Below are positions 35,449 through 44,417 of a stretch of DNA of 64,000 bases, piece by piece (position 1 is the stretch's first letter; every line of letters starts with the position of its first letter). The stretch comes from an uncultured Porphyromonadaceae bacterium (GTDB taxonomy: Bacteria; Bacteroidota; Bacteroidia; Bacteroidales; Muribaculaceae). The stretch spans positions 1 through 64,000 of the forward strand of contig URMA01000003.1 in the NCBI GenBank assembly GCA_900548875.1. The letters run 5' to 3'. Under the pieces are notes generated by a model. That model was given only the letters and a program-made list of their open reading frames with translations. It did not search any database and had not been told where the DNA came from. The position numbers and the translations under genes were made by a program.

Positions 35449-37264
35449 TTATTTTACAATTACCTTTTGTGTATATGTTTTTCCGTCGGCGGCTGTCATG
35501 CGTACGATGTAGATTCCCGGTGCTGCTTCAATGCGTCGGCTGTTGCCTTGATAAACCAATGCACCTTGAGCGGTGTAGACCGAAGAAACGGCTTCTCCGT
35601 TGATTTCGATGGCATTCGTCAGGCCGGTAGCTTTCAGCGTTGCGGCAGTAACATCATCGATGCCCGACATTTTTGTATTTCGGATGTCGAAGGTGATTTT
35701 TCCCGTATCCTCGTCGCGCTCGATGTCGGAAATTTCATAATTGCCGAAAGTGACGGAAGTGACGCCTCTTTTGCCGGGGAACATAGGGTAGTAGGGATAG
35801 CTCTGTGCCGAGGTGGTGACATACGAAACGCCCATGCTGTTGGAGTAGTTGTTCACCATGTTGTTTTCCCACAAGTATGAATTGTAGTTCACTTTTGTGA
35901 TAAGCATACCCTTGTCGCCATTGATGTTATAGCTGGGTCTGGCTGCCGCATTGGCATAATAGTCCCAACCCGTGTTCGGCTTGTTTTCGAGCAGATAGAA
36001 TTCTTTCGGATTCGGATCTTTGCCGTCCATGTTGTGTTTCGTTCCGTTGGGTGTAATCAGCAGTACCCTGCCTTCTTCGATAAGCGGCAGCTCCACTCTG
36101 GTCTTGTCGCCGGTGGGGAAAATCTGTTCCGGCGTTACCCATTCGCAGAACATGCGTTCGTAGGCAGAGTAGGACACCGGCGTACGGCCGTAGTTGAGGT
36201 AGGAAGCACCGTCCATCACGTCGTAGATGTCGGGTGTCACTGTACTGCCGTAGCTTGTGTTGTAAAGGTCGGGCAGACCAAGCACATGACCGTATTCGTG
36301 GATGAATGTACCCACGCCTTCATAGTCGGTTCCGATATAGCGTTCGTTGCTTGCGCAGATTTCATTGCTGCAAGCGTAATCGTAGAGATAGACACCGCTT
36401 CGTGTCCTCTTTCGTGCCGTTGAAGTTATAGTTCGGTTCAATAACCCATCTGTGCGGCCATACAGTATCTTCGCTACCACCGTTGGCTTCGCCTTCTCCG
36501 GCGTAGAACACATATACGTTGTCGACGTATCCGTCGTTGTTTGTATCAAATTTAGAAAAATCGACACCGTCGGCTTCCGCCAGCTTGCAGGCTTCTACAA
36601 TCATGCCGGCAGGGTCCTTGTCGTTACCGCTTCGGTCGTTCCCTCCGTAGTCTGCCATATCTTTGGAAAGGTCGTAGGGTCCGTAGACTTCAAATGTGGG
36701 GGAAAATTTTCCGTACGACGAATCGATGAAATAGTCACGTGCGCTTCCCGTCGATTTGTAGTCGCTGTAGCCTACTTCGTTGAGGGCCTTTTCGTAGTCT
36801 TCCTTCGCATATTTGAATTTGACGTCCTTGAAGTTGGCCAAAATTACGACACCGTGGTCGGCGTTGACGGCGTTAATTTTTGTCGGGCGGCTTGCATAGG
36901 GAACCATCCGACGTTTCAGGTTGGCCTGTTTCATTTTTTCCAGCTGTCCGGAAACTGTTTCTGTCGAAGCGTTGCTTGCCTTTGCTTTTGACGGCAGCGG
37001 AAGGTCGGCTCTGTAGGAAGTCGCTGTTATTTCGTTTGTTTCACTATTGATTGTAGCATAATAGAAGTAGCCGTTTTCAGCCTCCTTGATGAGTGTTCCG
37101 TCGGGGAGGGTAGTGAAATGGAAATTTTCGTCACCGTTGAGTTTTATCTCAATGGTGTTTCCGTTGGGGAGTGTTTTCAGAATTGTCTTGTTGAAGGCAG
37201 GTACGGCATTTAGCGACAAGCCCATACCGGCCAAAAAAACTGTTGATAAAAGTAGCTTTTTCAT
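35449..37264 (-). pseudogene. M6-family secreted metalloprotease, frameshifted in this sequence
   Basis: The N-terminal part (start 37264; signal peptide MKKLLLSTVFLAGMGLSLNA) runs to about 36400 (NFNGTKEDT). The continuation is in another frame (SGVYLYDYACSNEI), with the zinc site HEYGHVLGLPD. The C-terminus (IYIVRMTAADG, KVIVK) resembles a T9SS type A sorting domain. One extra base near 36398-36402 (ACGAAGC where ACGAGC would be in frame) explains the break. Removing it restores about 605 residues, resembling immune-inhibitor-A-type M6 peptidases. Whether this is a real mutation or a sequence error cannot be told here. Confidence 0.85.
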
Positions 37265-37289
37265 CTTGTACTGTAGAATTAGAAGTAGT

Positions 37290-37333
37290 AAAAAAAGTAA
37301 AAGCTACCCCGGCATAACCTGTCGGGATAGCTT
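37290..37333 (-). terminator. Terminator of the OmpA-family gene
   Basis: AAGCTACCCCG (37301-37311) pairs with CGGGATAGCTT (37323-37333) with one mismatch. On the minus strand it is followed by TTACTTTTTTTACT. Confidence 0.85.
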
Positions 37334-37341
37334 CTTATTCA

Positions 37342-38028
37342 TTAGTTGTCCGCTTGTTTCTGTGCTTCGTTAATCATAGCCTGACTGGGGAGCAGGTAGA
37401 GTTCTACGCGTCGGTTTTGTGCGCGTCCTGCTGCCGTTCCGTTGTCGGCTATCGGATATTGGTAGTCATAGCCTTTCACAGAGCGAAGCCGGCTGTAAGC
37501 CAGGCCTACGGACGTGAGATAGTTGGCCACTGACTGGGCGCGTTGCAGTGAAACGCGCTGGTTTACTTCCAGCGAGCCCGTATTGTCGGTATGTCCGCAA
37601 ATTGCCAGGTCGAACTGCGGGTCAAGCTGGTTGATGAATTTTGAAAGTGAGGTTTTGGCGTTGTCGGAAAGTGTAGTTCCGTTGGTCGGGAACGTGATTC
37701 CGCTGTCGAGCGTAACTTTAACATATTGCACGCCGTTCTGTTCGCCTTGTTCCACTTTCGCGCCTTCAATTTCTTCTGCCTGTTTGGCGGCTTTGTCCAT
37801 TTTGTTGCCAATCAGCACTCCGGCTCCCGTGCCGACAACAGCACCGACACCGGCACCGATTGCCGCACCTTTTCCGTCGCCGATGAGCCCGCCGATGAGA
37901 GCGCCCAATCCGGCACCACCGGTTCCGCCGATAATACCGCCCTTAGCCGTGTTGTTCAGTTGGGTATTGCAACTGGAGAAGACGAAGGCTGCAGCTAAAA
38001 AAAGAGCAGTAATTTTTAATGTTTTCAT
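37342..38028 (-). CDS. OmpA-family lipoprotein with glycine zipper
   Basis: The protein is 228 residues. The lipoprotein signal has lipobox FSSC (Cys20). A Gly/Ala-rich glycine-zipper segment (about 29-75, GGTGGAGLGALIGGLIGDG) is followed by an OmpA_C peptidoglycan-binding domain (about 100-220) with ICGHTDNTGS and NRRVELYL. It resembles YiaD/Pal-type proteins that link the outer membrane to peptidoglycan. It is monocistronic, between the M6 peptidase and mdh, with terminators on both sides. Confidence 0.93.
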   Translation of the reverse strand: MKTLKITALFLAAAFVFSSCNTQLNNTAKGGIIGGTGGAGLGALIGGLIGDGKGAAIGAGVGAVVGTGAGVLIGNKMDKAAKQAEEIEGAKVEQGEQNGVQYVKVTLDSGITFPTNGTTLSDNAKTSLSKFINQLDPQFDLAICGHTDNTGSLEVNQRVSLQRAQSVANYLTSVGLAYSRLRSVKGYDYQYPIADNGTAAGRAQNRRVELYLLPSQAMINEAQKQADN

Positions 38029-38043
38029 AGGACTTCTATTGAT

Positions 38044-38073
38044 TAAAAAAGCCGGCCTTTGTGAGACCGGCTT
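38044..38073 (-). terminator. Terminator of mdh
   Basis: AAGCCGG (38049-38055) pairs with CCGGCTT (38067-38073). On the minus strand it is followed by a T run (CTTTTTTAATC). Confidence 0.8.
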
Positions 38074-38094
38074 CTGTTTTTATTGACGAATCTC

Positions 38095-39091
38095 TTAGTC
38101 GATGTTCGGGTTAAGAGCATGCCATTCAGCAACCGGAGGAAGAACGCCCATAGCGATAACTTCGTCGCGGAGAGCGCAAAGGTGCTTGTAGCTTTCCTTC
38201 AATGCATCCATTTCAGCCGGAGTACCTACAACTTCTTCGTAAGCGCAACCCTTTTCAGTGATAGTAGCTTCAACAGCCATCATGATGTGGTCGAAACCTT
38301 TGAATGATACGTAGCGACCAGCCGGCCAGCGGAATTCTTCGCCACCCATAGCAGCGCGGATCATTTCAACTGAAACGTAAGCCGGGCTCTGGAATGAAGA
38401 ACGGCCGCGGAGGTTGATGATGTTGGCACCGCCCTTAGTGACTTTCTGTTGGATTTCAGCCCACTTTTCAGCCGGCAATTTTTCTGTGCCGATAAGGTCG
38501 AGAAGCGGAGTTCCGTTTACTTTTGCAGTAGAAGCGAAAACAGCCATTTGTTCTCCGTGACCACCGTAAGTGCGGCAACCAGTTACTGAGCTTTGAGCTA
38601 CACCGAAGTATTTAGCCAATTCGCTTTGCAGACGTGTCCAAAGCAGCCAAAGTTGTAACCTGAGATGGTTTCAAGCCTGAATACAACAATGTAATCAAAC
38701 CAGTGATGTCAGCCGGGTTGAAGATAACAACCACGTGTTTAACATCCGGGCAATATGCTTTAAGATTCTTACCGAATTCTTCAGCGATAACAGCGTTACC
38801 TTTCAAAAGGTCTTCGCGAGTCATACCAGCTTTACGTGCAGCACCACCAGAAGAGATGACATATTTAGCACCAGTCAATGCTTCTTTGATGTCAGTAGTG
38901 TAAGTGATGTTAGCACCTTCGAAACTGCAGTGGAACATTTCTTCTGCAACGCCTTCGAGACCCGGTCCGTATGGGTCGTAGAGACAAAGGTTAGGAGTCA
39001 AACCCATCATCATGACAGTTTGTGCCATGTTTGAACCAATCATACCGGCAGCGCCGACGATTGTCAATTTCTCATCTGTAAGAAACTTCAT
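38095..39091 (-). pseudogene. mdh: Malate dehydrogenase gene, frameshifted in this sequence
   Basis: The N-terminal half (39091 to 38612) has the NAD-binding VGAAGMIGSNMAQ and FNPADITGLITLLYSG, then runs out of frame after TTLAALDT. The other frame continues with RLQSELAKYFGV and the catalytic His region TGCRTYGGHGEQM, to the stop at 38095. A net loss of two bases (or equivalent) near 38633-38638 restores a protein of about 332 residues. Mdh interconverts malate and oxaloacetate and feeds the reductive succinate pathway in Bacteroidales. Loss would be costly, so a sequence error is plausible. Confidence 0.9.
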
Positions 39092-39209
39092 AATAGTAAA
39101 ATTTTAAGTCTATAAATAAAAAATGTATTCATATTTTATTTCCCCGGTCTTTCCTTTGCCTGTTGGTAAGTGAAAAAACGGTGCAATTCCTCTTGGGAGT
39201 TGCCGTATG

Positions 39210-39217
39210 CAAAGATA
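39210..39217 (-). promoter_or_regulatory. -7 box for mdh
   Basis: CAAAGATA reads TATCTTTG on the minus strand, an exact TAnnTTTG match, 118 bases upstream of the mdh start, implying a leader of about 110 bases. Confidence 0.6.
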
Positions 39218-39298
39218 GAAAACATTACTTGAATCGAACAATGATTTGTGGGAAAAGTGACTGTTAAATTATTGAAATTTTTCCATAATTCCAATCCG

Positions 39299-40732
39299 TT
39301 ATAACACGGGGCTGAGCAGGCGGGCAAACGACTCTTTCAGTTTCTGAACGAAAGGGCGGTGGCGCCAGTGTGTGATGGTGATGCGCGTGCAGTTTTCCAG
39401 GTCTTCGAAAAATATTTTTTTCATCCGCTCGTTGAATTCCTTGCTGTAGACGAATACGTTGCATTCAAAGTTGTATTCCATGCTTCGGAAGTCGAAATTA
39501 GTGGAGCCGGTAGAGGCGATTTCGTTGTCGATGATGATGGATTTTGCATGCAGCATTCCCGGTTCGTAGAAATACACTTTAATTCCGGCGCGCAGACATT
39601 GGCTGATGTAGGACCCGGATGCAAGCCTCAGCATGACGGAGTCGGGTTTGCGCGGAATGATGATTCTGACATCAACTTTCGACAGTGCGGCAGCCGCGAG
39701 GGCTTTTAGCAGACTCTCTGTCGGAAGAAAATAAGGTGTCTCGATATAGATGCACTTCTTGGCGTTGCCCAAGGCTTTTAGAAACATCATGGCAATGTTG
39801 TGCCATTGTCCGATGGGTCCGCTGGTCATGATTTGTATGCCGGCGTTGTCGTTGGGCTGCACGTTGTAGCGCGGTGTCTTTTCTTCGAACGGAGGCAGGT
39901 TCATGAATGTCCAGTCGAGGGCAAAAGAGTAGAGCAGTCCTTTCACGCTCGGTCCGACAATTCGCAAATGGGTGTCGCGCCATGTGCCGCCGTTCACGCC
40001 CGTGATGTAGCGGTCGGCAATGTTCATGCCACCGATATAGCCCACTTTGGCATCGATGACGACAATTTTCCGGTGGTTACGCCAGTTGACGCGGGTGGCG
40101 AATTCCGGGAAGGTCACCTTGAAGAACGGATGCACTTCGATTCCGGCCTCGCTCATACGGCGATAGAAACTTTTTGAAACTTGGAAACAGCCCACGTGGT
40201 CGTAGATGATTCTGACCTTGACGCCCGACTGCGATTTGCGGATAAGTATGTCGCTGATTTCGCGGCCTATGTTGTCTTCTTCGAAAATATAGTATTGGAG
40301 ATAGATGCTGTGTTCGGCCTGGAGCAGGTCGTTTTTAAGCGCGTCGAATTTCGACTTTCCGTCCGTAAAGATTTTAATGTCGTTTCCGGGGAAATAGATG
40401 GCACCGGTCAGTTTGTGGCCGAGTCGGATGAGCTGAATGCTTTCGTCGGTGTGTGTCAGTTTTGTAAAGTCCACCTGGCGGATGCGTTCCCGTCGGAGCA
40501 GTTTTCGCTTCATGGCTTTTGTGATGAGCCGCTTGTTCTTGAAGCTGCGCCCGAAAAACAGGTAGAACACAAGTCCTATGACGGGGAGAAAGCACAACAC
40601 GGTGATCCATGCCAGCGACTTTACCGGATTTCTGTTTTCGGTAATGATGATGTAGGCCGCCGAAATGATGGTTATGGAGTAAATGACAAGAATAGCCACC
40701 ATAAACCATGTGGATGTAAAGATTTCTGTCAT
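39299..40732 (-). CDS. cls: Cardiolipin synthase (phospholipase D family)
   Basis: The protein is 477 residues. Two N-terminal TM helices (about 8-60) with a PLDc_N signature (FLPVIGLVFYLFFGR) precede two phospholipase-D domains with HKD motifs (HRKIVVIDAKVGYIGG and HAKSIIIDNEIASTGS). The order and length match bacterial ClsA-type enzymes, which condense two phosphatidylglycerols to cardiolipin at the inner membrane. It is monocistronic. Confidence 0.95.
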   Translation of the reverse strand: MTEIFTSTWFMVAILVIYSITIISAAYIIITENRNPVKSLAWITVLCFLPVIGLVFYLFFGRSFKNKRLITKAMKRKLLRRERIRQVDFTKLTHTDESIQLIRLGHKLTGAIYFPGNDIKIFTDGKSKFDALKNDLLQAEHSIYLQYYIFEEDNIGREISDILIRKSQSGVKVRIIYDHVGCFQVSKSFYRRMSEAGIEVHPFFKVTFPEFATRVNWRNHRKIVVIDAKVGYIGGMNIADRYITGVNGGTWRDTHLRIVGPSVKGLLYSFALDWTFMNLPPFEEKTPRYNVQPNDNAGIQIMTSGPIGQWHNIAMMFLKALGNAKKCIYIETPYFLPTESLLKALAAAALSKVDVRIIIPRKPDSVMLRLASGSYISQCLRAGIKVYFYEPGMLHAKSIIIDNEIASTGSTNFDFRSMEYNFECNVFVYSKEFNERMKKIFFEDLENCTRITITHWRHRPFVQKLKESFARLLSPVL

Positions 40733-40874
40733 CGTGCTTGCGTTTTTCGGTTTTATTTCCGCTAAGTTACGTCTTTTTTCCGAAAGAAAGAAATCGGCGG
40801 ACGAAAATGGAGGGAAGTTTTTTCTGCTGAAAAAAGGCAGGTGTCGGTGAGGGGCAAATAATGTGGGCTGACGC

Positions 40875-40905
40875 TTTGATTTTTTGTAAAAAAAATGTAT
40901 CTTTG
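40875..40905 (+). promoter_or_regulatory. Promoter of the sorting-domain protein/pullulanase genes
   Basis: TTTG (40875-40878), a 19-base spacer and TATCTTTG (40898-40905) match the Bacteroidota -33/-7 consensus exactly, about 25 bases upstream of the start. Confidence 0.75.
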
Positions 40906-40930
40906 TCGGTGAAACTGAGAACGAATGTTT

Positions 40931-41224
40931 ATGAAAAAGTACTTGCTCCTTTTCGCTGTCATGCTGTCGGCTGCCATGTCCGTACAGGCGCAGACGGGAG
41001 TCAGAGACAAACAGCCTGCCACAGTGGCTGTTTCTTCTGACCAGATGGGTGTGCTGACAATCGTAAACAATTCCGGCAAGGCTGCACGTTTTACCGTCTA
41101 TTCTCTTACCGGTCAGGTGGTGAAGGTGGTGGAGCTGAAAAGCGGCAAGGTTGACATTGCTCTGCCGCGCGGCTTTTATATTGTCAGAAGTGAGAACGGC
41201 TCACAGAAGGTTGTTGTCAAATGA
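40931..41224 (+). CDS. Small secreted protein consisting of a T9SS-like C-terminal domain
   Basis: I choose MKKYLLLFAVML at 40931 (97 residues); an ATG two codons upstream is also possible. A signal peptide ends at VQA. The rest, about 75 residues, is almost entirely a T9SS type A-like sorting domain (FTVYSLTGQVVKVVELKSG, FYIVRSENGSQKVVVK) with no cargo domain. Its stop overlaps an in-frame ATG of the pullulanase reading frame. It may be a remnant of a larger protein or a free-standing domain with its own job. The family call rests on pattern only. Confidence 0.65.
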   Translation: MKKYLLLFAVMLSAAMSVQAQTGVRDKQPATVAVSSDQMGVLTIVNNSGKAARFTVYSLTGQVVKVVELKSGKVDIALPRGFYIVRSENGSQKVVVK

Positions 41225-41286
41225 CGGGTCGTTTTATTGATAATACCGAAAACTTAAAATCTAAAAACTTATTATTCATTTATTGT

Positions 41287-43314
41287 ATGTTACATCCGAT
41301 TATTAGATTGTTGGCTGCGTCTTCTGTTGCATCGGCGGCCTTTTTTACCCCTGTTTTTGTGAATTCAAGTAATTTTCCGCGGATAGAAGAATCTGTACTC
41401 AACAGCTATCCTACATATAACGGCGACGATTTGGAACTGAAAGTGGATGCCGACGGCACTCATTTTGCCCTCTGGTCGCCGGGTGCCGAGGCTGTCAGGC
41501 TTCATCTGTATGCCGACGGTCATAACGGCAGTCCCTGCAAGACTGTAGACATGCAGAAGGATGCGCAGACAGGCGTGTGGCGCACTTCGTTCGGCGAGCC
41601 GCTTTATGGCAAGTTCTACACTTTTCAGGTGAAGTTTGGCGGTGAGTGGCTGAAAGAATCGCCGGGCGTATGGGCGAAAGCCGTAGGTGTCAACGGACAG
41701 CGTGCGGCAATTGTCGACTTCTCCAAAACCAATCCCGAAGGTTGGGAAAACGATACGTATGTGGTGACTCCCCATCAGACGGACGCCATTGTCTACGAGA
41801 TGCACCATCGCGATTTTTCGGTCCACGACAATTCGGGCATTGCCAACAAGGGAAAATTTGTGGCGATGCTGGAGCAGGGCACCCATTCTCCGTACGGTGA
41901 AAAAACGGGTATCGACCACTTGAAAGAACTGGGTATCACGCATGTGCATATTTTGCCGTCGTACGACTATAACACGGTGGACGAGACACGTCTCATCGAC
42001 CGTCAGTATAACTGGGGCTATGACCCGTTGAACTACAATGCTCCGGAAGGTTCTTACTCGACCGATCCGGTGAATCCCGAAACGCGTATCCGCGAAATGA
42101 AGGAAATGGTGCAGGCCCTTCACAATGCCGGCATCGGTGTCATTATGGATGTGGTCTACAATCATACGGCGTTGACCGACGATTCCTATTTCTCGCTGAC
42201 CGCTCCCGGCTACTACTATCGTCATCGTGCCGACGGAAGCTATAGCGACGCTTCCGGTTGCGGCAATGAAACTGCATCCGACCGTCAGCAGATGAGCGAC
42301 TATATCGTCAATTCCGTGAAATATTGGATGAAGGAATATCATATCGACGGTTTTCGTTTTGACCTTATGGCCATTCACGATACGGCGACGATGACCCGTG
42401 TGGCCAAGGAACTGCGCGCCATCAACCCTTATGCCGTGATTTACGGTGAGGGCTGGACGGCAGGCGACAGTCCGCTCCCTGTTGAGCGTCGCGCGTTGAA
42501 GGAGAATGTGGCGAAGATGGAGGGTATAGCCGTGTTCAGCGACGATATCCGTGATGCGGTGAAAGGCCATTATAGCCGTGCCGAGGACCGCGGATTCGCT
42601 TCCGGAAAGCCCGGACAGGAAGAAACGGTGAAAATCGGTATCGTGGCTTCAACCGCCCATCCGCAGGTTGACTATTCCAAGGGCAGCAACTCGAAATTTG
42701 CCTATGCAACGGCCCCGACACAGATTATGAACTACGTGTCCTGCCATGACGACCTTTGCCTGACCGACAAGCTCCGCAAGTCGATGCCGGAGGCTTCCGA
42801 CTCGGTACGTATGCGGGTGGCACGGTTGGCGCAGACTATCGTGTTCACGTCGCAGGGTACGCCTTTTATGTTTGCCGGCGAGGAAATTTTCCGCGACAAG
42901 AAAGGCATACACAATACCTTCAAGTCGCCCGACAGTGTCAATGCCATCGACTGGAATTTGAAAAAGCAGAATCGCGAGCAGTTTGACTACTATCGCAACC
43001 TTATAGCTCTTCGCAAAAGTCATCCGGCATTCCGCATGACAACCGCCGAAGATATTGCCAAGCACATTGTTTTTGACAAGGTGACGGCCGACAATCTTGT
43101 TTCCTACTCTATCAAGGACAACGCCAACGGCGACAGCTGGAAGGAAATCAAAGTGGTGTTCAACGGCAGCGACAAGGCGCAGACCGTGAAAGTGCCGAAA
43201 GGCAACTGGACGATTGTGGCCATGGACGGCCATATCGACAAGGACGGACTGGGGCAGTCGAAGGGCGGCAAGATGATCGCAGCGCCTCAGGCAGCCCTTA
43301 TTCTTGCCCGTTGA
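41287..43314 (+). CDS. pulA: Type I pullulanase (GH13_14)
   Basis: I choose the ATG at 41287 (MLHPIIRLLAASSVA), giving 675 residues with a signal-like N-terminus. The open frame also has an ATG at 41221 overlapping the upstream stop. A CBM48 domain (about 60-150, FALWSPGAEAVRLHLY) leads into the GH13 barrel with YNWGYDPLNY (pullulanase hallmark), VIMDVVYNHT, GFRFDLMAIHD (nucleophile Asp), YGEGW (acid/base Glu) and NYVSCHDD. It cleaves alpha-1,6 branches in pullulan, glycogen or starch. The signal suggests periplasmic location. Confidence 0.93.
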   Translation: MLHPIIRLLAASSVASAAFFTPVFVNSSNFPRIEESVLNSYPTYNGDDLELKVDADGTHFALWSPGAEAVRLHLYADGHNGSPCKTVDMQKDAQTGVWRTSFGEPLYGKFYTFQVKFGGEWLKESPGVWAKAVGVNGQRAAIVDFSKTNPEGWENDTYVVTPHQTDAIVYEMHHRDFSVHDNSGIANKGKFVAMLEQGTHSPYGEKTGIDHLKELGITHVHILPSYDYNTVDETRLIDRQYNWGYDPLNYNAPEGSYSTDPVNPETRIREMKEMVQALHNAGIGVIMDVVYNHTALTDDSYFSLTAPGYYYRHRADGSYSDASGCGNETASDRQQMSDYIVNSVKYWMKEYHIDGFRFDLMAIHDTATMTRVAKELRAINPYAVIYGEGWTAGDSPLPVERRALKENVAKMEGIAVFSDDIRDAVKGHYSRAEDRGFASGKPGQEETVKIGIVASTAHPQVDYSKGSNSKFAYATAPTQIMNYVSCHDDLCLTDKLRKSMPEASDSVRMRVARLAQTIVFTSQGTPFMFAGEEIFRDKKGIHNTFKSPDSVNAIDWNLKKQNREQFDYYRNLIALRKSHPAFRMTTAEDIAKHIVFDKVTADNLVSYSIKDNANGDSWKEIKVVFNGSDKAQTVKVPKGNWTIVAMDGHIDKDGLGQSKGGKMIAAPQAALILAR

Positions 43315-43333
43315 TGCGATTTTTTCGAATTAT

Positions 43334-43378
43334 AAGGTGGCGTGGTTCTGCAAAAGGCAGCATCTATGCCACCTTTTT
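43334..43378 (+). terminator. Terminator of pulA
   Basis: AAGGTGGC (43334-43341) pairs with GCCACCTT (43368-43375), an inner CTGCAAAAGGCAG adds a second stem, and T residues follow. Confidence 0.85.
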
Positions 43379-43414
43379 GTGTTTTTATAGACGAACGACG
43401 AAAAATTAAAAAGA

Positions 43415-43717
43415 ATGATAGATCCCGAAAAACAGCAGGTGACTTTGAAAATTGCCAACCTGCAAATCAAGACAACCATCTACCGGAAAGAAGAAGAATC
43501 GCTTCGCTATGTGGAACGCGAGGTGAACAACCTGTTCAACAATTGGACAATCCGTAATCCGATGAAGACGAAGGAGGAGATTTTGGCGATGGTTGCGTTT
43601 CAGTATGCGAAGCTGTTCTACGACGTGAGCGCCATGAACGGCAAGCGCGAAGCCGAGTTGTTGGACTTTGTTAAAAAATATGAGGAGAAATTGAATAATA
43701 TTCTTTTAGGTGTATAA
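43415..43717 (+). CDS. zapA: Cell division protein ZapA
   Basis: The 100-residue protein is typical of ZapA: an N-terminal beta-rich globular part (QQVTLKIANLQIKTTIYRKE) and a C-terminal coiled coil (MNGKREAELLDFVKKYEEKL). ZapA stabilises FtsZ filaments at the division site. It precedes a small coiled-coil gene, a structured non-coding RNA and rny. Linkage of zapA with rny is usual in Bacteroidales. Confidence 0.93.
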   Translation: MIDPEKQQVTLKIANLQIKTTIYRKEEESLRYVEREVNNLFNNWTIRNPMKTKEEILAMVAFQYAKLFYDVSAMNGKREAELLDFVKKYEEKLNNILLGV

Positions 43718-43787
43718 ATTTGTGAAAACTGTATCTCTAAACGGATAATTTATCGCTAAAAAGTTTCAAAGTTCAAAAATAAATTTT

Positions 43788-43795
43788 TACTTTTG
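43788..43795 (+). promoter_or_regulatory. -7 box for the coiled-coil gene
   Basis: TACTTTTG matches TAnnTTTG. It ends 17 bases before the ATG at 43813 and overlaps an alternative GTG start, which supports the ATG. Confidence 0.55.
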
Positions 43796-43812
43796 TGAAA
43801 ATTTGGCTCAGT

Positions 43813-44106
43813 ATGGCTGAAAGTCTTTCTGAAATCTTCGAACGGATGCTCCAAAAGCAAGGCGTTGTGATTGAAAAATATCAGGCTTTGCAGGAAAAGT
43901 GCGAGCGGCTCATGGAGGAAAATTCGTCGCTGGCTGCCGAGCTGGAAGAGCAAAAAAAGAAAATTCAGCAGTTGAAACTGGAGAACGACTATCTGAAGAT
44001 TGCCAGAAGCATTGCGCCCGACAGAGAAACGTTGGAAAACAGCCGTCGACTTATAGCCAAGTTGGTGCGGGATGTCGATAAATGTATCGAACAGCTTAAC
44101 GAATAG
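43813..44106 (+). CDS. Small coiled-coil protein next to ZapA (ZapB-like candidate)
   Basis: I choose the ATG at 43813 (MAESLSEIFERML), giving 97 residues; a GTG at 43795 lies within the promoter box. Residues about 15-65 form a continuous heptad-like coiled coil (ALQEKCERLMEENSSLAAEL), followed by a short helical tail (SRRLIAKLVRDVDKCIEQL). I do not recognise a named family. Its size, coiled coil and position just after zapA recall ZapB, the partner of ZapA in proteobacteria. That is inference only. Confidence 0.65.
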   Translation: MAESLSEIFERMLQKQGVVIEKYQALQEKCERLMEENSSLAAELEEQKKKIQQLKLENDYLKIARSIAPDRETLENSRRLIAKLVRDVDKCIEQLNE

Positions 44107-44133
44107 GACGAAAACGATATATATTTAGATATT

Positions 44134-44388
44134 AGTGGATAAGAGTTCGCGGAGAAACGGTGTTGTAGGATGTACGCGCCTGAAACTTGAAGCGAACGGC
44201 TGATTGAAATGAATCTGAGTATAGCAGAATAAATGGATGAGGTTGGCGGAGCGTAGCGCTGGCGCAGCAATGTGTAGCGGCTTCCAACCGATTTGAATGT
44301 GACGACAGCTATCGGCACTCGTTGAAGGACGATGAGAAATAACCGCACTGATGGTATGTATTTCGATACATATTGTCGGTGTTTTTTT
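44134..44388 (+). ncRNA. ssrS: Structured non-coding RNA, probable 6S-like RNA
   Basis: No plausible ORF lies between 44107 and 44417. The stretch contains paired segments (GGTTGG 44241-44246 with CCAACC 44284-44289; GCGCTGGCGC inside). It ends in a strong terminator with a UUCG loop at 44346-44388. A near-consensus -7 (TATATTTA, 44120-44127) would place the 5' end near 44134. A position next to zapA is the classic location of 6S RNA, which binds RNA polymerase, and I believe Bacteroidales 6S lies between zapA and rny. I have not shown the full 6S fold; the 5' end is approximate. Confidence 0.55.
44346..44388 (+). terminator. Terminator of the non-coding RNA
   Basis: Sixteen consecutive pairs (some G-U) join CACTGATGGTATGTAT (44346-44361) to ATACATATTGTCGGTG (44366-44381) around a TTCG loop, followed by seven T. 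Confidence 0.92.
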
Positions 44389-44417
44389 ATATAACATAAA
44401 ACTTAAACTATCAAAAA

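Noticed and set aside
41221..41286. Upstream ATG at 41221 as the pullulanase start
   Set aside because: It would place 22 polar residues before the signal-like hydrophobic segment; ATG 41287 fits an exported protein better.
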